Shown: positions 28,162 to 37,524 of the stretch, in pieces | Layout of the letters: the number at the start of each line of letters is the position of its first letter | Numbering within the stretch: the stretch's first letter is position 1 | NCBI RefSeq assembly: GCF_023101145.1 | Contig: NZ_CP073714.1 | Coordinates: 3,286,001 to 3,350,000 of the forward strand | Length of the DNA stretch: 64,000 nucleotides | Source: Paenibacillus pabuli | GTDB lineage: Bacteria > Bacillota > Bacilli > Paenibacillales > Paenibacillaceae | Direction of reading: 5' to 3' | Made by a program: the position numbers and the translations under genes | Notes under the pieces: generated by a model | Told to the model about the DNA's origin: nothing | Databases searched by the model: none | Seen by the model: only the letters and a program-made list of their open reading frames with translations

Positions 28162-28215
28162 TACGTTATAACGTATGTTCTTTATGATTGTACAATATGT
28201 GCGCTATATAGCACA
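28162..28215. promoter_or_regulatory. Two inverted repeats in the LysE/XRE divergent promoter region
   Basis: TACGTTATAACGTA (28162-28175) is a perfect 14-bp palindrome. TGTGC (28198-28202) and GCACA (28211-28215) flank GCTATATA. A weak promoter TTTATG/TATATA (28181-28186 and 28205-28210, spacer 18) for the XRE gene would overlap the second one. They are good candidates for binding by the XRE-cupin protein. Confidence 0.5.
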
Positions 28216-28247
28216 ACATAATTTTTTAATTCAGGGGTGACTGAATA

Positions 28248-28802
28248 TTGAAAAACATTAATGTTATTCTGGCACAGAATTTGAAGCAGCTCAGGGAACA
28301 AAGAAGGCTTAGTCTGGACAAGGTCGCCGAGATGTCTGGCATCAGCAAGACGATGCTGGGTCAGATTGAACGAGGTGAATCCAACCCTACAATTGCTACC
28401 GTATGGAAGATTGCGAACGGTCTGAAAATATCCTTTACCGCCTTGATCCACGAACCGAAGTCGGACACAACTGTCGTAACGGGCAGTGATATTCAAGCAT
28501 TGATGGAGAATGAGGGAAAGATTCGGATTTATCCGCATTTTACTTTTGAAGAGGGGCGTCGTTTCGAGATGTACATGATGGAAATGGATGAAGGGTCTTC
28601 TTTGAATGCTGAACCGCATATCGAAGGGGCAGAGGAATTTATTACGGTTTTTGAAGGGGAAGTTACGATTCGGGTTGGAGCGGAGGATTATACGGTTATG
28701 CAAGGGGAGTCGATCCGTTTTCGTGCGGACAAACCTCATGGCTATAAAAATTTGGGTGCCTCTGTGAATAAATTAAGCATGGTTATCCATTATTCAAAGT
28801 GA
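28248..28802 (+). CDS. XRE-family regulator with C-terminal cupin domain
   Basis: A 184-residue regulator. The helix-turn-helix is at residues 10-62 (LREQRRLSLDKVAEMSGISK, then IERGESNPTIATVWKIANGL). The cupin domain spans about 105-180 (EEFITVFEGEVTIRVG, then GESIRFRADKPHGYKN) and may bind a small ligand. The TTG start has GGGGTGA eight bases upstream. It is divergent from the LysE exporter and most likely controls it and itself in response to an amino acid. Confidence 0.92.
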   Translation: MKNINVILAQNLKQLREQRRLSLDKVAEMSGISKTMLGQIERGESNPTIATVWKIANGLKISFTALIHEPKSDTTVVTGSDIQALMENEGKIRIYPHFTFEEGRRFEMYMMEMDEGSSLNAEPHIEGAEEFITVFEGEVTIRVGAEDYTVMQGESIRFRADKPHGYKNLGASVNKLSMVIHYSK

Positions 28803-28815
28803 GATGTAAGCAAAC

Positions 28816-28865
28816 AAACGCCAATACACCAGCCTGTGGATTCAGACTGTTATAATGGCGTTTTT
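28816..28865 (+). terminator. Probable intrinsic terminator after the XRE gene
   Basis: AAACGCCA and TGGCGTTT form an 8-bp stem across a 32-base loop, followed by a short T-run. The large loop makes it a moderate candidate. It lies between convergent genes. Confidence 0.6.
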
Positions 28866-28904
28866 GTTATTTCAAGTCAATTCCATGCAAAGGGTTTGAA
28901 TGAA

Positions 28905-31319
28905 TTAAGGCTTTTCTTTGGCCTGACGCTGAATTTCCGCGGAGGTCAAAGCTTTATCATATACTTTTACATTATCCAGCGAGCCTTTATAAAAGGGGTC
29001 GGCTGTATAACGGCTTTTGCCCAAATAAGCTTCCGTCACTTGCAGATCCTTCGGGTTAAACGTGATTTCCGTGCTGCTTGCTACGACTTTTCCATTCACA
29101 TATAGAGTGCCGGTATCTCCCTGGAGAGTAACAGCGACATGCACCCATTGATTGGAGGGCAGTGGTTCAGCAGCAATCAGACTTTGATCCCGTCCCTGAT
29201 CATGAATGGTAAATTGCAGAGCGCCAGTATGCTGGACGGGAGTAAGGAACATATGTCTGGTCAAGCCATTTCCAAAGTCCAAAATTCGCTGCCAGGCTCC
29301 GCCGCCACTCCAGTTGACCCATGCACTAAAGGTGAAATCCGTCGTGTCGGTAATAATTCCGGGCAGTTGGATGTAGCTGTTGGTTCCGTTAAAAGCAGCA
29401 GCCTGATTCTTGCTGCTAATCGCAGAAGTCGTCACATTAAAAGCTTGGCCATGATATTCATTTTTGCTGAAATCCTGTGCGATTTTTGCAAGTTTCTTTT
29501 GATCAAACGTATATTCTCCAAGCAGTGGACTTACCGCCTGCTGTGGAATGATAACGTTAAACGTTTTGGAACTTACCGCACTACCTTTGCGGATCGTTGC
29601 GGTTAATGCAACCTTGTCATCTCCCTTACCCGTACGAGGACGATTCACTACTCCGGTAGCGGACAGTACAGAGGTGTTGGAAGATTTCCACGTAATCTCT
29701 GCATCACGTGTTCCTTTGGTTGGGAGGGACAGGTTGAAGAATGCATTGCTCGTGTCGCCGATGCTCAGATCCTTTTTCACTGCATTAACAACTTCCTGAT
29801 CCTTCATTGCAGCCATCTGACTTCCCCAGATTGTTACGCCAGAGGAGGAGAGGGCGCTAAAGGTCAGAATGGTCTTCTGGGAATCCGGCTCCCATTCATG
29901 CGTGAACACACCTTTATATACAACATTATTCGATGTGATTTGGACGTGATTGTCTGCTTCAAGACTCCATGTTCCCGTCACCGCACCACTAATCTGCCCA
30001 TCCGCTGTAAACTGAACGGTCTGTGAAGATTTGATATCAGCGGTGATTTCCTTCCCGTGATTTACCCAGTTGTATTGACCAGCAATATCCTGAGTTGTCA
30101 GTTGGGCAGTGTTTTCTTCTAATGCCGCATAGCGGTAAGGCGAAACGACAGGCCATCCTTCCGAGTTCATATGCATCTCATGTACACGGACTTCATGCTC
30201 TTCTCCGCGCCCTGGAAAGCGGGAATGGAAGATCAAAAATTGTTTTCCTGTATCAGCGTCGTAATAAGCGGAATTATGTCCTGGTGATACATAGCCGATA
30301 CCTTGACCTGTGCCTGAGTCTCCGATTTGTCTTTGAAACAGGAAGTTGCCTAGTAATTTGACGCCAAAAGGCTCGATTGAGCGGTCATCAAATAAGGGTT
30401 TGTCCTTGTCTGCCTTGACGTTGATCATATCGTTTCCTTCGGCATCGAGGAAAGGACCATCAGGTGTTTTGGAACGGGCTACGCGAATGTTATATCCCCC
30501 GTCAGCACCCAGTCCACCATAAGATAGATACAGATAATAATAGTCGGTTTCGGGACTATAGAGCATATAAGGTGCTTCAATTCGGCTGTGATTGCCTCCG
30601 GTCAGTTTTTTGCCATAACCTTGATTAGGGAGAGGTTTTCCCGTCTTTTCGTCCATCTCAAGAATGAAAATCCCCCCGGAATAGGAACCGTACACCATCC
30701 AGAGCTTGCCGTTTTTATCGAAAAATACATCAGGATCGACCACATTCGGATGAACGGTTGCATCGTATATGGTGCCATCCTCACTGATCTCATCCCACAT
30801 GCCGGATTTGAGCAGAATCCCCTGATCCTTATAAGGCCCCTCAATGTTGTCTGCCACAGCAACGCCTAAAGCAGAGCGGGGGGAATCCCCTTTGCACGCA
30901 TTGTAGTACATATAAAATTTGCCATCCGCCAACTGAATGACGTCTGCGGCCCATAACGTATCGGTCTGTGCCCATTGCAGGGCTTCAGCAAATTCTTTGG
31001 TTACATTTGGCACAACAGGATTGTCATCCGTAACCCCGGAGGCGACCGAATCCCAATTCATCAAATCTTTGGATTTGGCTACTTGAAGATGTGAACCAAA
31101 AATATAAAAGATATCACCCACCTTAATAACGGAAGGGTCATGAACGGAGACATTCCTGAATGCTGGAGCTGTATTCTCATTGGATGTGGAAACTTGCGGG
31201 TTGGAACTGATTGCCCCCGGACTGTCCGCCAATACGGAGACGGGAGCCAAAGCTGTTGTCGTAAATAATGCAGTGCTCAGTACAGAAATGTTAAGTACGC
31301 TTACCCAATAACGTTTCAT
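28905..31319 (-). CDS. Secreted GH43 endo-1,5-alpha-L-arabinanase with LamG module
   Basis: An 804-residue secreted enzyme. The ATG at 31319 follows AAAGGGG; an upstream start at 31409 would bury the signal peptide. Signal peptide residues 1-30 (cleavage near VLADS). The GH43 five-blade propeller (about 55-390) has the expected residues: D61 in VHDPSV, D126 in WAADVI and E248 in RIEAPY. A C-terminal beta domain like that of Abn2-type arabinanases (about 400-520), a bacterial Ig-like region (about 520-605) and a LamG/concanavalin-like module (about 610-800) follow. It would cut arabinan outside the cell. It is divergent from the GH51 gene and has a cre-like site upstream. Confidence 0.92.
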   Translation of the reverse strand: MKRYWVSVLNISVLSTALFTTTALAPVSVLADSPGAISSNPQVSTSNENTAPAFRNVSVHDPSVIKVGDIFYIFGSHLQVAKSKDLMNWDSVASGVTDDNPVVPNVTKEFAEALQWAQTDTLWAADVIQLADGKFYMYYNACKGDSPRSALGVAVADNIEGPYKDQGILLKSGMWDEISEDGTIYDATVHPNVVDPDVFFDKNGKLWMVYGSYSGGIFILEMDEKTGKPLPNQGYGKKLTGGNHSRIEAPYMLYSPETDYYYLYLSYGGLGADGGYNIRVARSKTPDGPFLDAEGNDMINVKADKDKPLFDDRSIEPFGVKLLGNFLFQRQIGDSGTGQGIGYVSPGHNSAYYDADTGKQFLIFHSRFPGRGEEHEVRVHEMHMNSEGWPVVSPYRYAALEENTAQLTTQDIAGQYNWVNHGKEITADIKSSQTVQFTADGQISGAVTGTWSLEADNHVQITSNNVVYKGVFTHEWEPDSQKTILTFSALSSSGVTIWGSQMAAMKDQEVVNAVKKDLSIGDTSNAFFNLSLPTKGTRDAEITWKSSNTSVLSATGVVNRPRTGKGDDKVALTATIRKGSAVSSKTFNVIIPQQAVSPLLGEYTFDQKKLAKIAQDFSKNEYHGQAFNVTTSAISSKNQAAAFNGTNSYIQLPGIITDTTDFTFSAWVNWSGGGAWQRILDFGNGLTRHMFLTPVQHTGALQFTIHDQGRDQSLIAAEPLPSNQWVHVAVTLQGDTGTLYVNGKVVASSTEITFNPKDLQVTEAYLGKSRYTADPFYKGSLDNVKVYDKALTSAEIQRQAKEKP

Positions 31320-31414
31320 ATGTTTCCCCTTTCCCAATACCTGAAATGAAAATAGCTTATTCACTGCCGCAAACGTTAACTGGCTGGACAGCCCTCCTTT
31401 AAGTGCCACATATA

Positions 31415-31429
31415 ATCAAGCGCTTTCAT
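31415..31429 (-). promoter_or_regulatory. cre-like (CcpA) site upstream of the arabinanase gene
   Basis: Read on the minus strand this is ATGAAAGCGCTTGAT, matching TGAAANCGNT of the catabolite-responsive element with a weaker right arm. It lies about 95 bp upstream of the GH43 start and within the GH43-GH51 divergent region. It suggests carbon catabolite repression of arabinan use. Confidence 0.5.
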
Positions 31430-31572
31430 TTGTTATATTATCAATCAGTTTATATATTTGTAAACCATAAATATCAGGGTTAGGTTGTCTTTAGGATGGA
31501 AAGGGAGAGAGACAAAAGAGCGATGTATTTGAGAGAATTCCTATGATATAACGCTTTTTTGTGATTTTGGGA

Positions 31573-31602
31573 TTGAAATCTTTACTCGGAATAAGATACT
31601 AT
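31573..31602 (+). promoter_or_regulatory. Possible promoter of the GH51 gene
   Basis: TTGAAA (31573-31578), 18 bp and TACTAT (31597-31602) give a plausible sigma-A promoter about 100 bp upstream of the GH51 start. The surrounding DNA is very AT-rich, so chance matches are likely. Confidence 0.35.
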
Positions 31603-31703
31603 ACGATTAGATCATGTGTTTATATATTTATTAATTAATTTATATTTATTCGAATTAAAGGAAGCTCATCTACGATAATTTACGCTACATAGGAGGAATG
31701 AAC

Positions 31704-34700
31704 ATGACTACATTTCACAATCAACTAATCGCACACTACAAGTTTGAAGATGCAGCCGACATTGGCAAGGATAGTTCAGGGAACGGGCACGTTGGAGCCG
31801 CCGCAGGAGAGAAAATACCCCACATTTCTGAAGTGAATGGCAGATGGGCGGTTTCTTTTACTGGAGGATTGAACGGAACTTCCTATATCGAGCTTCCTTC
31901 GAATGTGCTGCAAAATGTAAGCGACAACACCGGAGTGACTGTTGCAGCATGGGTCCATTTGGGCAAGGGATCGAACGTGTGGGAACGGATCTTCGACTTT
32001 GGCAATGGCGAGAAGAGCCCTTATTTATTTCTGACTCGTCAGATGCGAGGCACGTTATATGCAGGTGATGATCTGGTTGTAGACCCAGGACGTGGATTTG
32101 CTAGTGGGGAATGGATGCATATTGCGTTGTCAGTAGCAGGCAGTCAGGGCGGCACACGCAGCAGTGCGGGTCCGGTTGTATACGTGAATGGTGAGAAAGT
32201 AGCGGACGGCTCCATCAGTCAGACGTCCAGCGGCAATTATGCCAAGCTGCGCAGATGGTTTGATTCGTTCGTGGACCCTGTGAATTATAGCCGCAATTAT
32301 ATTGGACGCTCTCAGTACGCGGCCGATGTAGACTTTGCAGGCTCATTGTCCGATTTTCGGATTTATCAAGCCTCTCTTTCCATGCATGAAGTAATTGAAG
32401 TGATGTGCGAGTCTCTGACTGATAGAGAGATTGTGAAGCTTGCGGGAGATAAATATTTGTCTGCTCCAGCCCGGATTATTACCAAAGATGTGTCATTGCC
32501 TGTAGATTTGCTGGGGGGCAAAGTAAACGTTCAATGGAACTCAAGTCAGCCTGAAGTTCTGTCAGCGAATGGAGAGGTTCAACCTCTGAGCTCGGCACAG
32601 GAGATTCGGTTGAACGCACTTTTAACCAAGGGTGGAATTACGTTAAACAAAAGTTTTGATGTCTCTGTTGTGCCAGAGCATATCCCGCCTTATACCGTCA
32701 CGATTCACGGAGATCAAAAGGTGGCGGATATCAGTGAAGTAATGTACGGCCTGTTCTACGAGGACATTAACAATGCGGCAGATGGAGGAATCTATGCGGA
32801 GTTAGTTCAGAACCGCTCGTTTGAATCCTTTGCATTCGATACGTATTCGCATGACTCTGGCGAATGTGGTTGTTCGACAGGCAGGAATCGTGATCCATTG
32901 TTTGCCTGGTCCGGGGATACCGGGAAAATGATTGTACAGCATACCGACGGACTAAACACTCATCTTACCGTAGAAGATCCGGAAGTGAATGCTTATTATG
33001 TAACGGTTCAGGATGGTGCGACGATTCGAAATCGCGGGTTCTCGGATTCCAATCAGCACTGTGCCATGTCCATTAAGAAGGGTGAGGCGTATGATTTTAC
33101 CGTCTGGGCCAAGGCGGTATCTGCAGGAACGATTACGATTCAATTGCAAGATGAGAACGGTGATGCCATCAGTGATACAGTTGCACTGCAAGTTGAAGGC
33201 GGTAACACATGGAAGAAGTACGGGATCGCCAATTCGAATGTGACCCTGACGGGAACGGAGACTGCGCTGGGACAGTTGGCACTCACCTTTGAAGGGGACA
33301 TTTCCATTGATATGGTGTCGCTGATTCCGCAGGACGTGTGGGGAGCCAAGCCGGAAGAGCAGGGAGTATCCGCGTCAGCACATGCCAACTACACAGGCAA
33401 TCCAAACTATCGACTCCGAAAAGATCTGGTTCAGGCGCTTGTTGATCTGCATCCGAAGTTTCTGCGTTTTCCGGGGGGATGTATTTCGGAAGGTTCGTTT
33501 ATTTGGGACAATGTGTATGACTGGAAGGATTCGGTGGGAGCGGTTGAGCTTCGCAAAGAGAACTATAACGTCTGGGGTTACATGATGACGATGGGTCTCG
33601 GCTATATGGAGTATTTCCAACTGGCAGAAGACTTGAATGCTGCTCCGGTTCCGGTCATGGCCTGTGGTGTTCTATGTCAGGCACGTTCGGATTACGCACA
33701 CCCGGCGGGTGGGGCTTTGAGGGATTACTATATCCGTAACTTTACAGACCTGATCGATTTCGCGCTCAGCACGGACATTGAACATAACGAATGGGCGGCC
33801 ATGCGGAGCAGCATGGGACATCCTGAGCCGTTTGATCTGCGTTATCTCGGCGTAGGTAATGAGAACTGGGGAACTGAATTTTTTGCCAATTTTGAAGTAT
33901 TCAAGACGTCAATTGATGACTATATGAAACGTAACTATCCTGATCATGAGCTGCACATCATATCTACAGTCGGCGCCCAGGCAGACGATGATGCGTACCA
34001 GCAGGGATGGAAATTCCTGAGTGGCAATCTGACCGGATCAGCTCAGGTCGCTTTTGCAGATGGTAATGAGGTAATCGAAGAGACGGTCACTTGGTATAAG
34101 AACCAGGACAACTATATGGATACCATTGCCGATGAACATTACTATCGTTCCAATGACTATCTGCTGAATAACGTGGATCGGTACAACTATTATGAGCGCG
34201 CGTATCATGAAGACGGCAGTATGGATTGGAATGAGACCTCCAAGGTATTTGTGGGGGAATATGCTTCTACGGACAAAAATACATTGGCAGGTGCAATCGC
34301 TGAAGCTGCCATCATGACCGGATTTGAAAATAATGCGGACGTCGTTCGTCTGGCTGCCTATGCGCCTCTGTTCAACAAAGTACTGACGGATGGCACCTAC
34401 CGTTGGACGCCGGATTGCATCTGGTTTGATGATGAGACGGTGTGGTACACACCGAATTACTATGTACAGCAGCTTTTTGCCAAGTACGTGGGTGAACAGG
34501 TGCTGGGCACTTCATTTTCAACATACAGCAAGGGTCTACCGATGGAACTCATTCCACGTGGCGGGATCGAGATTGCGACAGGCAATGCAGATATTGTGGT
34601 GAAACAGATTACGGTCACATCGAATCAGGATGGCAGCGTGCTGTTTACAGAAGATTTCAGGGAGCAGACAGCTCTGAATGAGGTGTGGAAACTGATTCCG

Positions 34701-35462
34701 GGATCGGCAGGATATACGCTGGAGAGCGGAACAGGTCTGATGTTGAAAGCACAGGCAAGCGGTCTGAACGGGATATACCTTTTGAACGATGAATGGACCA
34801 ATTACAAAGTGGAAGTCGAGACGCAGCGAATATCGGGTGAGGAGGGCTTCACCATTGGTGTGGGTTTGACGGATATTTCACCTGAGAAAAAGGATGTCAT
34901 CGAATACGCGATTGGATATGGCGGCAATGCAACGGGAATCAAGGTATATAAACAAGGTGTAGAAGGCTACACCCTTGGCGACTATTCTTCCAGTTCAGCA
35001 GCGGGAAATCTCCGAGCAGCCAACTATGAACCGTTGGAGAACGATACGATTTACACGATTACGGTCAATTATGGTGGTGAAACAGGGAAGAATCTGATCT
35101 GCTCTTATACCGATGGTCACACGACCAGCAGAATTCTGGATTACAAGCTGGAACCGTACAACCGGGACGTATTCCATTCCGTTACAAAAGACAAGCAGCA
35201 TGTGTATGTGAAGCTGGTAAACGCAGATGGAGTGGATAAAGCAACCCAAATCCACCTTCAGAATCTGAACGTTACTTCTGTGGCGAGAATGATCACCCTT
35301 GGCGGAGATGAAGAATTGCTGCATGTTCCCAATGTAAACCAGAAGAATGATGAGAAAATAGTTCCACAAGAACAGGTGATTCATCTGCAGGAGGAGCATT
35401 CGGTTGTCGTACATCTGCCTGCCCATTCGGTTAATGTACTGGTTATGGATGTCCGGAAATAA
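31704..35462 (+). CDS. GH51 alpha-L-arabinofuranosidase with LamG and Ig-like modules
   Basis: A 1252-residue enzyme, about twice the length of simple GH51 enzymes. The ATG at 31704 has AGGAGG seven bases upstream; an in-frame stop at 31656 excludes a longer form. Order: LamG module (about 5-235), bacterial Ig-like region (about 235-325), GH51 barrel with an inserted carbohydrate-binding-like domain (about 425-540), acid/base E720 in GVGNENWG, nucleophile E852 in VFVGEYAS, and a C-terminal LamG-like beta-sandwich (about 960-1150). No signal peptide is present, although the binding modules would suit an extracellular enzyme. It should release arabinose from arabino-oligosaccharides. Confidence 0.92.
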   Translation: MTTFHNQLIAHYKFEDAADIGKDSSGNGHVGAAAGEKIPHISEVNGRWAVSFTGGLNGTSYIELPSNVLQNVSDNTGVTVAAWVHLGKGSNVWERIFDFGNGEKSPYLFLTRQMRGTLYAGDDLVVDPGRGFASGEWMHIALSVAGSQGGTRSSAGPVVYVNGEKVADGSISQTSSGNYAKLRRWFDSFVDPVNYSRNYIGRSQYAADVDFAGSLSDFRIYQASLSMHEVIEVMCESLTDREIVKLAGDKYLSAPARIITKDVSLPVDLLGGKVNVQWNSSQPEVLSANGEVQPLSSAQEIRLNALLTKGGITLNKSFDVSVVPEHIPPYTVTIHGDQKVADISEVMYGLFYEDINNAADGGIYAELVQNRSFESFAFDTYSHDSGECGCSTGRNRDPLFAWSGDTGKMIVQHTDGLNTHLTVEDPEVNAYYVTVQDGATIRNRGFSDSNQHCAMSIKKGEAYDFTVWAKAVSAGTITIQLQDENGDAISDTVALQVEGGNTWKKYGIANSNVTLTGTETALGQLALTFEGDISIDMVSLIPQDVWGAKPEEQGVSASAHANYTGNPNYRLRKDLVQALVDLHPKFLRFPGGCISEGSFIWDNVYDWKDSVGAVELRKENYNVWGYMMTMGLGYMEYFQLAEDLNAAPVPVMACGVLCQARSDYAHPAGGALRDYYIRNFTDLIDFALSTDIEHNEWAAMRSSMGHPEPFDLRYLGVGNENWGTEFFANFEVFKTSIDDYMKRNYPDHELHIISTVGAQADDDAYQQGWKFLSGNLTGSAQVAFADGNEVIEETVTWYKNQDNYMDTIADEHYYRSNDYLLNNVDRYNYYERAYHEDGSMDWNETSKVFVGEYASTDKNTLAGAIAEAAIMTGFENNADVVRLAAYAPLFNKVLTDGTYRWTPDCIWFDDETVWYTPNYYVQQLFAKYVGEQVLGTSFSTYSKGLPMELIPRGGIEIATGNADIVVKQITVTSNQDGSVLFTEDFREQTALNEVWKLIPGSAGYTLESGTGLMLKAQASGLNGIYLLNDEWTNYKVEVETQRISGEEGFTIGVGLTDISPEKKDVIEYAIGYGGNATGIKVYKQGVEGYTLGDYSSSSAAGNLRAANYEPLENDTIYTITVNYGGETGKNLICSYTDGHTTSRILDYKLEPYNRDVFHSVTKDKQHVYVKLVNADGVDKATQIHLQNLNVTSVARMITLGGDEELLHVPNVNQKNDEKIVPQEQVIHLQEEHSVVVHLPAHSVNVLVMDVRK

Positions 35463-35504
35463 TTATATAAGTTGAACCAATCATTTTCACACGAGTCACT
35501 ACGT

Positions 35505-35543
35505 GGTCAGAACCATCTTCCGATCGCTGTTATCCCCAGATTT
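35505..35543 (-). repeat. Partial copy of the 41117-41226 leader element, opposite orientation
   Basis: Minus-strand bases 35543-35522 are identical over 22 nt to plus-strand 41189-41210 (start AAATCTGGGG, end CAGCGATC). Similarity continues for about 14 more bases (GGAAGATGGTTCTG against AAAAGGTTGTTCTG). The 5' half of the element is absent. On the plus strand it lies in the predicted 3' UTR of the GH51 mRNA, just before the terminator at 35561. Confidence 0.85.
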
Positions 35544-35560
35544 ATATGTTGCAGCCTTAG

Positions 35561-35583
35561 AACCGCGACACTCGCGGTTTTTT
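35561..35583 (+). terminator. Intrinsic terminator after the GH51 gene
   Basis: AACCGCGACACTCGCGGTT with a CCGCGA/TCGCGG stem is followed by T6. The 3' UTR between the GH51 stop and this hairpin is about 100 nt and holds the element copy at 35505-35543. Confidence 0.85.
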
Positions 35584-35658
35584 GGCGTTCCGCGAAGAGA
35601 GTCAATAAAAGATACCTAAAGTAAATAGCCTACACTATTGCCGATTCCTGACGGATTC

Positions 35659-35664
35659 TATAAT
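35659..35664 (+). promoter_or_regulatory. -10 box of the arabinan importer operon
   Basis: A perfect TATAAT sits 24 bp upstream of the permease start. No convincing -35 box lies 16-18 bp before it (TATTGC at 35636-35641), which suits a promoter that needs an activator such as the YesN protein encoded at 39332. An AAAGATACC sequence at 35608-35616 recurs upstream of the operon's lipoprotein gene. Confidence 0.5.
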
Positions 35665-35687
35665 GAATCTGAAGGAGGAGACAGCTA

Positions 35688-36593
35688 ATGCGTTCCAACT
35701 ACAGACAATTTATACGAAACGTTCCGCTTCACCTTATGATATTGCCTGGACTGATCATTATTATTGTATTCGGTTACATTCCGATGGCGGGGCTCTCCAT
35801 TGCTTTTCAGAATTTTTCTCCCATTGCCGGATTCAAAAATATGAACTGGGTCGGCCTGGACAATTTCAAATACCTATTCGATCTGCCTGGTTTTTCACAG
35901 GTTGTATGGAATACCGTATTTATTTCTGCCATGAAAATTGTGTCCGGTTTGGTGATTCCGGTACTTGTGGCCCTGCTGCTGAATGAAGTACGCAAAACAG
36001 GTTTTAAACGAACCATTCAGACGGTCATCTATATGCCGCATTTCTTTTCCTGGGTCATTTTGGCCGGAATCATTGTGGATGTATTATCCCCCAGTACAGG
36101 AATCGTAAATATGCTGCTCAAGGCAGTAGGTGTAGAGCCGGTTCAATTTCTGGCCAGTAACGAATGGTTTCCTTACATACTCGTCATTACGGACCAATGG
36201 AAAGAATTCGGATTTGGCACGATTATATATTTGGCGGCACTGACCAACATCGATAAATCCCTGTACGAAGCATCTGTAATGGATGGAGCAGGAAGATGGA
36301 AGCAGACTTGGCATATTACGCTGCCTGGCATTCGTCCAATCGTGATTCTGATGGTTACACTGAGTCTTGGTAACGTACTTAACGGTGGTTTTGACCAAGT
36401 GTTCAACCTTTATAATCCGCTTGTCTATGAATCCGGAGACATTCTGGATACAATGATCTATCGGATTGGTTTGCAGGATGCACAGTATTCGGTATCAACC
36501 GCATTGGGTCTTATTAAGTCAGTCGTTTCGTTTATCTTTATCGGGCTTGGTTATTTCCTCGCCTATCGATTAGCAAATTACCGGATTTTCTAG
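35688..36593 (+). CDS. Carbohydrate ABC transporter permease (LplB/YteP-like)
   Basis: First permease of the importer next to the arabinan enzymes, 301 residues, six predicted helices. GYIPMAGLSIAFQNFSP and the coupling loop YEASVMDGAGRWKQTWHITLPG (about residues 197-218) identify the family. The ATG follows GAAGGAGGAG. It starts the operon permease-permease-kinase-regulator; the binding protein comes last at 41300. The ligand is probably an arabino-oligosaccharide, inferred from the neighbouring GH43 and GH51 genes. Confidence 0.93.
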   Translation: MRSNYRQFIRNVPLHLMILPGLIIIIVFGYIPMAGLSIAFQNFSPIAGFKNMNWVGLDNFKYLFDLPGFSQVVWNTVFISAMKIVSGLVIPVLVALLLNEVRKTGFKRTIQTVIYMPHFFSWVILAGIIVDVLSPSTGIVNMLLKAVGVEPVQFLASNEWFPYILVITDQWKEFGFGTIIYLAALTNIDKSLYEASVMDGAGRWKQTWHITLPGIRPIVILMVTLSLGNVLNGGFDQVFNLYNPLVYESGDILDTMIYRIGLQDAQYSVSTALGLIKSVVSFIFIGLGYFLAYRLANYRIF

Positions 36594-36608
36594 AAAGGTG
36601 GCAAGAAC

Positions 36609-37499
36609 ATGCATCACGCTTCGAGAGCCTATCGTTGGTTTCTGGGATTGAATTATGTCATCCTGACCCTTCTTGCCTTGCTATGCCTGTTTCCCATTGT
36701 AAATATTTTAGCGATTTCGTTTAGTTCAAGTGATGCAGTCAAGGCGGGGAGTGTGACATTCTGGCCGGTGGAATTCACCTTGTCTTCGTATAAATACATT
36801 CTTGAGAATCAGCAGTTTCTAAATTCATTCGGCACAAGTCTTCTCCGCGTTGTACTCGGAGTTGCGACCAACCTGATTTTCACGATTCTTGTTGCTTATC
36901 CACTTTCCAAAGAGGCAGCAAAATTCCGATCCAGAACGTTTTATGCATGGATTTTTGTCTTTACCATGCTGTTCAGTGGAGGATTAATTCCGGGTTATCT
37001 GGTTGTGAAGGAAGCAGGTCTTTTGGATTCCATCTGGGCCCTTATATTACCGGGAGCCGTTCCTATTTTTAATGTGCTGCTTATGCTGAATTTCTTTCGG
37101 GGTTTGCCGAAGGAACTGGAAGAGGCAGCTTGGATGGATGGCGCAGGCCATTTCCGCACACTATGGAGCATTTACCTTCCCATTTCATTGCCCAGTATCG
37201 CAACCATCACGTTGTTTGCCATGGTGGGACACTGGAACGCCTGGTTTGATGGCATGATCTATATGAAAAGTCCGGAAGGTTACCCGCTAGCCACGTATCT
37301 GCAATCGATGCTTCAGCAAGTGACAATGATACAGAGTGAAATGATGACCTTGGAGGATGCAACGCTATTAAGTCAGGTGTCGGATAGAACGACGCAGGCA
37401 TCACAGATCTTTTTATCCGTTATTCCCATTCTGCTCGTGTATCCGTTCCTGCAAAGGTATTTCGTTCATGGACTTGTTGTCGGCAGTGTAAAGGGATAA
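36609..37499 (+). CDS. Carbohydrate ABC transporter permease (LplC/YtcP-like)
   Basis: Second permease, 296 residues, six predicted helices. FSGGLIPGYLVV and the coupling loop LEEAAWMDGAGHFRTLWSIYLP are typical, as is the C-terminus YFVHGLVVGSVKG. The ATG follows AAAGGTGG, 15 bp after the previous stop. A terminator-like hairpin follows at 37525, so expression of the downstream kinase and regulator is likely reduced relative to the permeases. Confidence 0.93.
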   Translation: MHHASRAYRWFLGLNYVILTLLALLCLFPIVNILAISFSSSDAVKAGSVTFWPVEFTLSSYKYILENQQFLNSFGTSLLRVVLGVATNLIFTILVAYPLSKEAAKFRSRTFYAWIFVFTMLFSGGLIPGYLVVKEAGLLDSIWALILPGAVPIFNVLLMLNFFRGLPKELEEAAWMDGAGHFRTLWSIYLPISLPSIATITLFAMVGHWNAWFDGMIYMKSPEGYPLATYLQSMLQQVTMIQSEMMTLEDATLLSQVSDRTTQASQIFLSVIPILLVYPFLQRYFVHGLVVGSVKG

Positions 37500-37524
37500 G
37501 ATCGATGAAGGAAAACCAATGGGG

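Noticed and set aside
35600..35629. AGTCAATAA/AGTAAATAG as a direct-repeat activator site upstream of 35688
   Set aside because: The spacing is 20 bp and the similarity is low in AT-rich DNA, unlike the clear 21-bp pairs at 46488-46617.
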